From TC-15 sp034437275 (lineage in GTDB: Bacteria > Chloroflexota > Anaerolineae > Aggregatilineales > Aggregatilineaceae), in the NCBI GenBank assembly GCA_034437275.1, contig DAOTUD010000164.1, positions 1 to 11,637 on the forward strand: a stretch of DNA of 11,637 bases, given 5' to 3'. Every line of letters begins with the position of its first letter. Positions within the stretch are counted from its first letter, which is position 1. The translations under genes and the position numbers were made by a program. Positions 6,718 through 11,637 of the stretch are shown here, piece after piece. The notes under the pieces are model-generated. The model ran no database searches. It was not told the origin of the DNA and saw only the letters and a list, made by a program, of their open reading frames with translations.

Positions 6718-8214
6718 CTATAATCCAAACGCCGCCAGCAGCGCGTCGCCTGCCGGGCTGGTCAGCCAGCGCAGCAAGCCCGGCCACACGCCAATCGCCA
6801 CCACCGCCAGCGCCATGCCCGCCATCGGCACCTGCATCAGGCGCGGCATCGGCTGGCCGCCCTGCACGGTGGCGGAGGGCTGCTGCCGGTACAAGGCGTT
6901 GACCAGCGGCGCATAATAACCCAGCGACAGCACGCTGTTGAGCGCGGCGAAGATCACCAGCGCCTCGATCCAGCCCTCGCGGGTGTCGAACCCGGCCACG
7001 AAAATCTGCCACTTGGACATGAACCCGGCCAGCGGCGGCAGCCCGCCCAGGCCCAGCAGCGCCACGCTGAGCGCCAGCGCCGTCAGCGGGTAGCGCGTCG
7101 CTGCGCCGCTGAGGTCGGCGACGGTCAGCGGGCCATGATCGCCGGCAGCGATATGCAGCGTATACAGCAGGCCGCCCGCCGCCAGAAACGCGAGGCCCTT
7201 CATCAGCCCGTGATTCAGCATGTGGAACAGGCCGCCCTGTGCCCCGGCAGTTTCCCCGGCGTACAGCGCGATCCCCAGGCCGAGCAGCATATACCCGACG
7301 TGGCTCAGGCTGGAATAGGCCAGCAGGCGCTTGACCTGCTGCTGGCGCAGCGCCAGCAGGTTGCCGCCCAGCATGTTGAGCGCGCCGAACGCCATCAGCA
7401 GCGTGCCCCAGGAGTCCGTCACCCCCGCCAGCCCGGACAGCGCGCGCAGCAGCGCGATCAGCCCGGCCTCGATCACCACGCCGGACAGCATGGCGCTGAT
7501 CCCGCTGGGGGCCTGCGCGTGGGCATCCGGCAGCCAGGTGTGCAGCGGCACCAGCGCGATCTTGACGCCGAAGCCGATCACAAACAACGCGCCCGCCGCC
7601 AGCAGCAGCGATGTATCGTCCGCCGCCGCGCGAATTTCGACCAGGTCGAGCGTGCCGGTCTGTGCCAGCACCAGCGCGATGCCCAGCAGCACCAACACCG
7701 ATCCCACCGCGCTCTGCACCAGGTACTTCACCCCGGCCTCCAGCGAGGTGGCCTGCTCGCGGTAGAAGGCGACCAGGAAGAAGGTCGCAATCGCCATCGC
7801 CTCGAACCACACCCACAGGTTGAAAAGATCGCTGGCACAGCCGAGGCCGATCATCACCCCGGCCACCGCCGTGAGCAGCGCGTAATATTTCTCCTGGTGC
7901 GCGTCGGCGGCCATGTACGGGCCGGAATACAGCGCCACGAGCGTCGCCAGCCCCAGCGACAGCGCCGCCAGCAGCAGGCCCATCTCGTCCAGGCGCAGCG
8001 CGACCGTGCCCAGGTCGTAGACGGTGCCGGTGTTCGCGTCCAGGTCCGCCGCCGCCAGGCCGAACGGAATCCACGTCAGCGCCAGCGCCAACACTGCCGC
8101 CCAGCGCGCCACCAGCGCGCCTTGCGCCGTGAAGGCGCGCCCCAGCAGGTACACCACCGGCGCAGCGACCAGCGGCAGCGCGATCATCCAGGTAAAGGCT
8201 GTCATCTGTTCCAT
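6718..8214 (-). CDS. Antiporter-like membrane subunit (NuoM/NuoN/MrpD type)
   Basis: A proton- or cation-translocating subunit of the Mrp antiporter/complex I family, 498 residues with about 14 hydrophobic segments. Charged residues that form the transfer path are in place: Glu138 (WFEAM), Lys218 (GVKIALVPLHTWLPDAHAQAP), Lys295 (QVKRLLAYSS), His335 and Lys339 (LNHGLMKG), and Lys401 (GFMSKWQIF). The sequence PLHTWLPDAHAQAPSG and the terminal length lack a NuoL-type C-terminal helix, which fits NuoM/NuoN/MrpD. The exact paralogue is unresolved, so I do not name it. ATG 8214 lies seven bases after the stop of the NuoL-like gene. An in-frame ATG at 8205 has GGAA four bases upstream and is an alternative. 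A purine-rich GTGGGGG sits somewhat far upstream of the first ATG. Confidence 0.92.
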   Translation of the reverse strand: MEQMTAFTWMIALPLVAAPVVYLLGRAFTAQGALVARWAAVLALALTWIPFGLAAADLDANTGTVYDLGTVALRLDEMGLLLAALSLGLATLVALYSGPYMAADAHQEKYYALLTAVAGVMIGLGCASDLFNLWVWFEAMAIATFFLVAFYREQATSLEAGVKYLVQSAVGSVLVLLGIALVLAQTGTLDLVEIRAAADDTSLLLAAGALFVIGFGVKIALVPLHTWLPDAHAQAPSGISAMLSGVVIEAGLIALLRALSGLAGVTDSWGTLLMAFGALNMLGGNLLALRQQQVKRLLAYSSLSHVGYMLLGLGIALYAGETAGAQGGLFHMLNHGLMKGLAFLAAGGLLYTLHIAAGDHGPLTVADLSGAATRYPLTALALSVALLGLGGLPPLAGFMSKWQIFVAGFDTREGWIEALVIFAALNSVLSLGYYAPLVNALYRQQPSATVQGGQPMPRLMQVPMAGMALAVVAIGVWPGLLRWLTSPAGDALLAAFGL

Positions 8215-8221
8215 GTTCGCG

Positions 8222-9970
8222 TTATGCCCCCACCATCAAAATAATCAGTACGAGGATCAGGCCGCCGATAATGCCGGCCACGTTCCAGTTCAGCACGCCG
8301 GTCTGCGTGGTGCGCAGCGCGTCGCCGGCGGCCTGCGTCCAGCTCACCACGCGGCGGTTGATCCACTCGAAGCCGAAATCATGCCGGGCCGCGTAGGCCA
8401 ACGGCTGCATCCGCGCCGGGACCCAGGCCAGCCGTGCCCGGAACCACCAGCCGAGCAGTCCCGCCGCCACCACGCCCAACGCGCCCCACGTCGCCGGGGC
8501 GGTGATCACCGCGGCGAGGATCGCGCCGGTCGCGTCGATCTCCAGGTGGTGGAAGGGCAGGCTGCCGGCGAGCATGTCGCCAAACGCGCCGGCCAGCAGC
8601 CACGATGCCAGCGTACCCGCCGCCAGCACCCCGGTCGCCAGCTTCATCCAGCGGCCCGCCGGGTGCGCGTGCTCCTCGCCGTGCGCCGCGCCAAAGAACA
8701 CCAACCACACCATGCGGAAGGTGTACAGCGCGGTCAGGCCCGCCCCGGCCAGCATCCCGGCGTAGGCCCAGACCGGCCCCTCGTGCAGCCCGTGCTCCAG
8801 GATCAACTCCTTGCTCCAGAAGCCGTTGAGCAGCGGCAGCCCGGCCAGCGCCAGCGCGCCGATCACGAACACGTTGCGCGTGAAGGGCATCTGCGCGCCC
8901 AGGCCGCCCATGCGGTGCATGTTCCGCGTGCCGGCGCTGTGGATCACCGCGCCCGCGCCCAGGAACAGCAGCGCCTTGAAGACGGCATGGCTCAGCAGGT
9001 GGAACTGGCTGGCGAACACCGCGCCCACGCCCACCGCGTAGACCATGTAGCCCAACTGGCTGACGGTCGAGTAGGCCAGCACCCGCTTGAGATCGTCGGC
9101 AAACAGCGCCATCAGCGCCGGGAGGAACGCCGACGCCAGCCCAACCAGCAGCACCGCCGTCGTCCAGCCGCTGACGCCCTCAAACGCCGGGTAGAAGCGC
9201 GCCAGCAGGTACACGCCCGCGTTGACCATCGTCGCGGCGTGGATCAGCGCGCTGACGGGCGTCGGCGCTTCCATCGCGCCGGGCAGCCAGGTGTGGAATG
9301 GCACCTGCGCGGACTTGGCCGCTGCCGCCGCCAGAAAGCCGAACGCCATCACGCTCAGCACGCCGGAGGGCAGCTCGCCGTGCCGCGCCAGGAAGGTGCT
9401 GATCTGGGTGTCGCCCAGGTAGGCGTACACCAGCAGCGCCCCGGCCAGCATCCCAACGCCGCCCACCTGCGTGATGATCAGCGCCTTGATGCCACCTTCG
9501 ACCGCTTTCGGGTCGTCGTTGTAGAACGAGATCAGCGCGTAGGAGCACAGCGCGGTGATCTCCCAGAAGATGAACAGCAGCAGCAGGCTGCCACTCAACG
9601 CCAGCCCGGCCATCGCGCCGATGAACAGCAGCACCAGCCCGTAATAGCGGCCCAACTGCGCCGCGCCGCGCATGTAGTCCACCGAGAAGATCACGGCCAG
9701 GCTGCCGACGACCGTCGCCACCGCCGCCAGGAACACGCCCAGCCCGTCCGGCACGAACGTGAAATCGCCGAACACGCTGCCGGCTGCGATCCGCAGCTCG
9801 ACACCGGCGGTGTAGAACGGGATCAGTGCCAGCGCGGCGACGCCCGCCGCACCCGCAAAAATAACGGCCAGGGTATGCTGCGCCTGTGGCCGTTGGTCCC
9901 CCATCAGCCAGACGCCAAGCGCACCCAGCCAGGGCAAACCGATTGTCAATCCAATTAACACATCACTCAT
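8222..9970 (-). CDS. Antiporter-like membrane subunit with C-terminal helix (NuoL-like)
   Basis: The second ion-translocating subunit, 582 residues. Key residues of the family are visible: Glu137 (FIFWEITALCSY), Lys219 (AAKSAQVPFHTWLPGAMEAP), His244, Lys295 (DDLKRVLAYSTVSQLGY), His328 and Lys332 (HAVFKALLFLGAGA), and Lys387 (GFWSKELIL). After the antiporter core the C-terminus has an amphipathic stretch around 530-555, a TQTG turn, and a final hydrophobic helix ending at 581. This arrangement matches the NuoL lateral helix plus last membrane helix. The amphipathic stretch looks shorter than in NuoL of complex I. The start ATG follows the NuoK-like stop by nine bases. An alternative reading as an MrpA-type protein is unlikely because that family is much longer at its C-terminus. 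Confidence 0.93.
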   Translation of the reverse strand: MSDVLIGLTIGLPWLGALGVWLMGDQRPQAQHTLAVIFAGAAGVAALALIPFYTAGVELRIAAGSVFGDFTFVPDGLGVFLAAVATVVGSLAVIFSVDYMRGAAQLGRYYGLVLLFIGAMAGLALSGSLLLLFIFWEITALCSYALISFYNDDPKAVEGGIKALIITQVGGVGMLAGALLVYAYLGDTQISTFLARHGELPSGVLSVMAFGFLAAAAAKSAQVPFHTWLPGAMEAPTPVSALIHAATMVNAGVYLLARFYPAFEGVSGWTTAVLLVGLASAFLPALMALFADDLKRVLAYSTVSQLGYMVYAVGVGAVFASQFHLLSHAVFKALLFLGAGAVIHSAGTRNMHRMGGLGAQMPFTRNVFVIGALALAGLPLLNGFWSKELILEHGLHEGPVWAYAGMLAGAGLTALYTFRMVWLVFFGAAHGEEHAHPAGRWMKLATGVLAAGTLASWLLAGAFGDMLAGSLPFHHLEIDATGAILAAVITAPATWGALGVVAAGLLGWWFRARLAWVPARMQPLAYAARHDFGFEWINRRVVSWTQAAGDALRTTQTGVLNWNVAGIIGGLILVLIILMVGA

Positions 9971-9979
9971 TCGCTATAA

Positions 9980-10285
9980 CTACCCTCGCAGCCTGGAAAG
10001 CTCTTTCACATCCAGCGTACCCATCAGCCGCTTGACCTGGACCGCCATCGCCAGCCCGACGACCGCCACCACCGTATCGGCGACGATCACCGTCAGCGCG
10101 AGACTCTGGCCCAGGTTGACCTGATCGCTGGCGTCACCCGCCGCGACCAGCGCCACCAGCGCCCCTTTGACCAGGATTTGCAGCGCCACCACGACCTTGA
10201 TCAGGTTGCGCGTGATCAGCAGGCCGTACAGCCCGACGCCGATCAGGCCCACAGCCCCGACCAGCAAAACCTCAAACGTCGTCAT
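9980..10285 (-). CDS. Small membrane subunit (NuoK/MrpC/MbhG-like)
   Basis: A 101-residue protein with three membrane helices that aligns almost without gaps to NuoK: GLYGLLITRNL (18-28), then a helix through about 50, GQSLALTVIVAD (59-70), and the ending SRLRG. In E. coli NuoK the second helix carries Glu36, which is important for proton transfer. Here that residue is Gln36, with Lys40 one turn later. The helix 3 glutamate of NuoK is also absent, with Asp70 two residues away. The phrase ALTVIVAD is closer to MrpC/MbhG proteins. The start overlaps the NuoJ-like stop as ATGA (10282-10285). It probably packs between the NuoJ-like and antiporter-like subunits. Confidence 0.9.
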   Translation of the reverse strand: MTTFEVLLVGAVGLIGVGLYGLLITRNLIKVVVALQILVKGALVALVAAGDASDQVNLGQSLALTVIVADTVVAVVGLAMAVQVKRLMGTLDVKELSRLRG

Positions 10286-10869
10286 CCCTGCACTTCCTCC
10301 GGTTCGGACACCTCAATGTCGCGCGCGGGGTCGCCCGTTTGCTCGCGCGAATGGGCGTTCCCAGAGAACCGGGCGGCGTGCGCTGCGCGCGATTCGTCTT
10401 GTGCTTCCGACGCTGGACGGTCCACCAGCAGGCCGACCAGACACAGCACGCCTGTGAAAATCAGCACAATTTGCGCCAGCATATCCAGCGCCCGGTCGCC
10501 CCACAGCACATCACTGAACGTGGCTTCGGCTTTCGAGAAGCCCGGCACATCCAGCGGCAGCAGCATCCAGGCCAGCAGCCCGACGAACAGCGCCGCCAGC
10601 CCCAGCGCCACGTAATTCGGCACAAACGCGCGTTCGCGCAGGCCTTCTTCGCCTGCAATGCTGATGGCGAACACAAACAAGACGGTCACCAGCCCCGCCC
10701 CAACGCTCAACTCGACGACCGCGACTTGATGCGCGCCCAGGTTGTACAGGATGATCGACACTAACGCGCTCACCCCGGCCAACCAGATCGCGGCGGCCAG
10801 CAGATGCCTGGCCCGGATCGCAAAAAACGCACACACAATCGCGCCGGTCACAAGCAGAAGATACAGCAT
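10282..10869 (-). CDS. Membrane subunit, NuoJ-like with MbhD/MbhE (DUF4040/Mrp) character
   Basis: The first gene of the operon encodes 195 residues with five hydrophobic segments (about 1-18, 23-43, 48-72, 85-104, 131-149), the NuoJ layout. VGAGLVTVLFVFA (56-68) matches NuoJ helix 3, the one that moves in complex I, but the Tyr usually found there is replaced by Val56. The segment LGAHQVAVVELSVGAGL and the later GDRALDMLAQIVLIFTG resemble MbhD/DUF4040 and MbhE/MrpB-type sequences, so it may equal an MbhD-MbhE fusion. Residues 151-195 form a hydrophilic, charged tail of unknown role. The start is fixed by an excellent AGGAGG six bases before ATG 10869, both inside a perfect palindrome described separately. 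The assignment to the NuoJ/MbhD-E superfamily is firm, and the finer label is not. Confidence 0.85.
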   Translation of the reverse strand: MLYLLLVTGAIVCAFFAIRARHLLAAAIWLAGVSALVSIILYNLGAHQVAVVELSVGAGLVTVLFVFAISIAGEEGLRERAFVPNYVALGLAALFVGLLAWMLLPLDVPGFSKAEATFSDVLWGDRALDMLAQIVLIFTGVLCLVGLLVDRPASEAQDESRAAHAARFSGNAHSREQTGDPARDIEVSEPEEVQG

Positions 10870-10889
10870 TTGTGACCTCCTTCACAAAT
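10868..10889. promoter_or_regulatory. Perfect 22-bp palindrome over hydrogenase RBS and start (CRP/FNR-like)
   Basis: ATTTGTGA (10868-10875) and TCACAAAT (10882-10889) are exact inverted repeats separated by six bases. The core TGTGA-N6-TCACA is the classical half-site arrangement of CRP-family regulators. On the coding (-) strand the six-base centre is AGGAGG, the Shine-Dalgarno sequence of the operon's first gene, and the AT of its ATG closes the palindrome. A bound protein would block the operon, or the mRNA could form an 8-bp hairpin with the ribosome site in its loop. A third TGTGA half-site lies 12 bases upstream on the same strand (TCACA at 10894-10898 on the + strand). The palindrome is read directly. 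The regulator is inferred. Confidence 0.7.
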
Positions 10890-11017
10890 TAAATCACACA
10901 GATCTTAAGGGTTTGCCTGGCGCGTCCCCAGTGAAAGAAGTCATCTCGCAGCGTGTCATTCCTCCCATAGACCGGGCGCTTCGAGCGGTGCTGATGCGGC
11001 CCGCACACACAAAGATT
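10890..11017. other. Divergent intergenic region, hydrogenase side
   Basis: This stretch separates the hydrogenase operon from the transporter gene. It should contain the operon promoter reading leftward. AT-rich sequence at 10888-10908 is the natural place for a -10 element, but I see no convincing -35/-10 pair. No open reading frame of note, RNA gene or repeat is apparent in the rest. Confidence 0.4.
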
Positions 11018-11046
11018 TTGCACAACGACGCCGGCTTCACTAAACT
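11018..11046 (+). promoter_or_regulatory. Candidate promoter of the substrate-binding protein gene
   Basis: TTGCAC (11018-11023, 3/6 to the sigma70 -35) is followed after exactly 17 bases by TAAACT (11041-11046, 4/6 to the -10). The start codon is 41 bases further on, leaving a short leader that includes GGAGG. The spacing is ideal but the boxes are imperfect. Confidence 0.35.
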
Positions 11047-11055
11047 ACATAGTGA
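11037..11055. repeat. Short inverted repeat at the candidate -10 (possible operator)
   Basis: TCACTA (11037-11042) and TAGTGA (11050-11055) are perfect inverted repeats with a seven-base spacer. They cover the candidate -10 and the likely transcription start of the transporter gene, the usual place for a repressor operator. Six-base arms can occur by chance, so this is only a suggestion. Confidence 0.3.
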
Positions 11056-11086
11056 CGTTCATAAATTGCACATGGAGGTATGGCCC

Positions 11087-11637
11087 ATGCTTAGGGGAAA
11101 AAAACTGATTGGTTTACTTATTATTGCGCTGATGGCGGTCACGCTGCTGCCGGCGTCGGCAGCCGGCCCGGTCTACAAGGATTTGCCCGACCTTGACGGC
11201 CAGGAGATCGTGATCGCGGTCGAGAACCTATACGTCCCGTTCCAGTTCGAAAATCCGAACAGCGGCGAGGTGATGGGTTATGAATATGATATGGTCGAAG
11301 AGATTTGCTACCGGATCAACTGCACCCCGGTGTATGAATACACAAGCTGGGACGTGATGATCTCGTCGGTGGGTGAAGGTCAGTTCGACATGGGCATGAC
11401 CGGCATCAGCATCATCGAAGAGCGCAAGGATCAGGTCGACTTCAGCGATCCGTACATCAACCTGGACCAGTACCTGCTGGTGCGCGCCGACGAGGACCGC
11501 TTCGCCAGCCTGGACGAGTTCCTGGCCCAGGACGATCTGATGATGGGCGTGCAGAAGGGCACGGCGGGCTTCTGGGCGACCGAAGGCGTGGTGCCGGATG
11601 AGCGCCGCGTGGTGATGAACGAGTTCGGCGCGCTGGT
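11087..11637 (+). CDS. Amino-acid-type ABC transporter substrate-binding protein (3' end outside window)
   Basis: An extracytoplasmic receptor of the SBP_bac_3 family, which captures amino acids or similar small polar solutes for an ABC importer. The window holds 183 complete codons, and the rest lies beyond the edge. Residues 1-25 are a signal peptide: a basic start (RGKK), a hydrophobic core and LPASA before the likely cut. There is no lipobox cysteine, so it is secreted rather than lipid-anchored. Family marks are VMGYEYDMVEEI (62-73), SWDVMISSVGEGQFDMGMTG, IIEERKDQVDFSDPY and the following LDQYLLV. Cys74 and Cys79 could form a disulphide. GGAGG at 11074-11078 is eight bases before ATG 11087. 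An in-frame ATG at 11072 would consume that site and is disfavoured. The ligand cannot be predicted. It is divergent from the hydrogenase operon and likely begins its own transport operon. Confidence 0.9.
   Translation, partial: MLRGKKLIGLLIIALMAVTLLPASAAGPVYKDLPDLDGQEIVIAVENLYVPFQFENPNSGEVMGYEYDMVEEICYRINCTPVYEYTSWDVMISSVGEGQFDMGMTGISIIEERKDQVDFSDPYINLDQYLLVRADEDRFASLDEFLAQDDLMMGVQKGTAGFWATEGVVPDERRVVMNEFGAL

Larger units (their letters stand above)
2349..10869 (-). other. Eleven-gene group 4 [NiFe] hydrogenase operon (complex I-like)
   Basis: Eleven genes run in one direction with gaps of 20 bases or fewer, or overlaps, from the NuoJ-like gene to the maturation protease. The order is J, K, L, M/N, A, B, C, D, H, I, protease. 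Tight junctions include ATGA overlaps (J/K at 10282-10285 and B/C at 5863-5866), an abutting TAG-ATG (H/I at 3252-3247) and a 62-base overlap (I/protease). This packing implies one transcript starting upstream of 10869. The catalytic subunit has all four NiFe cysteines, so the complex is a hydrogenase. I infer a ferredoxin-linked, ion-translocating enzyme. The group 4 subgroup needs a phylogeny. Confidence 0.9.

Noticed and set aside
6719..6724. TATAAT on the + strand between the NuoA- and NuoM/N-like genes
   Set aside because: No -35 partner and no + strand gene follow it. It falls in a 20-base junction of the - strand operon.
8024..9958. A 644-codon open frame on the + strand opposite the antiporter genes
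   Set aside because: It is rich in Arg, Gln, His and Pro with no family resemblance, and it lies antisense to two clear antiporter-like subunits. This is a typical GC-rich shadow frame.
2349..10869. Reading the operon as respiratory complex I (NADH or ferredoxin:quinone oxidoreductase)
   Set aside because: The large subunit keeps both NiFe CxxC pairs, the small subunit has CNGC rather than adjacent cysteines, a maturation protease is encoded, and NuoEFG is absent.
2349..10869. Reading the cluster as an energy-converting hydrogenase-related (Ehr) complex with a lost active site
   Set aside because: Such complexes lack some or all of the NiFe cysteines. Cys71, Cys74, Cys361 and Cys364 are all present here.
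1..11637. CRISPR arrays, tRNA or rRNA genes, insertion sequences
   Set aside because: No regularly spaced repeats, tRNA-like folds, transposase motifs or terminal inverted repeats were seen.

Overview
The window is GC-rich, densely coded bacterial DNA. The first copies in it of CCCCTC/GAGGGG-type hairpin repeats, together with the style of the genes, suggest a Chloroflexota-like (Anaerolineae-type) bacterium. That placement is an impression from the sequence, not a demonstrated assignment.

Layout: (1) 1-193, an upstream region with hairpin and direct repeats. (2) 194-2357, + strand, zwf and pgl, the first two steps of the oxidative pentose phosphate pathway, overlapping by 11 bases. (3) 2349-10869, - strand, an unbroken eleven-gene operon for a membrane-bound, complex I-like group 4 [NiFe] hydrogenase. 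In transcription order it encodes subunits like NuoJ, NuoK, NuoL, NuoM/N, NuoA, NuoB, NuoC, NuoD, NuoH and NuoI, then a HycI-type maturation protease. (4) 10870-11086, a divergent intergenic region with a perfect 22-bp palindrome over the hydrogenase ribosome binding site and start codon. (5) 11087 to the window end, + strand, a secreted amino-acid-type ABC transporter substrate-binding protein cut off by the window edge.

The NuoD-like subunit keeps both CxxC pairs of a [NiFe] active site and has a 40-residue C-terminal extension, and the operon ends with the matching protease gene. So this is a hydrogenase, not respiratory complex I and not a cysteine-less relative. The expected flow is ferredoxin (or another low-potential donor) to the two 4Fe-4S clusters of the NuoI-like subunit, to the single cluster of the NuoB-like subunit, to NiFe in the large subunit, where protons become H2 (or the reverse). 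The NuoH/A/J/K-like subunits and two antiporter-like subunits would couple this to proton or sodium pumping. No NADH module (NuoEFG), formate dehydrogenase, CO dehydrogenase or Hyp genes are present here.

The most interesting points are the composition (two antiporter-type subunits plus J, K and A on a true hydrogenase core, in Mbh-like order, which is also a circular permutation of nuo order), the loss of acidic residues in the NuoK- and NuoA-like subunits while the NuoH-like subunit keeps its own, an apparently short lateral helix in the NuoL-like subunit, and the CRP-like palindrome at the operon's translation start. The zwf-pgl pair and the hydrogenase operon converge and overlap by 9 bases.
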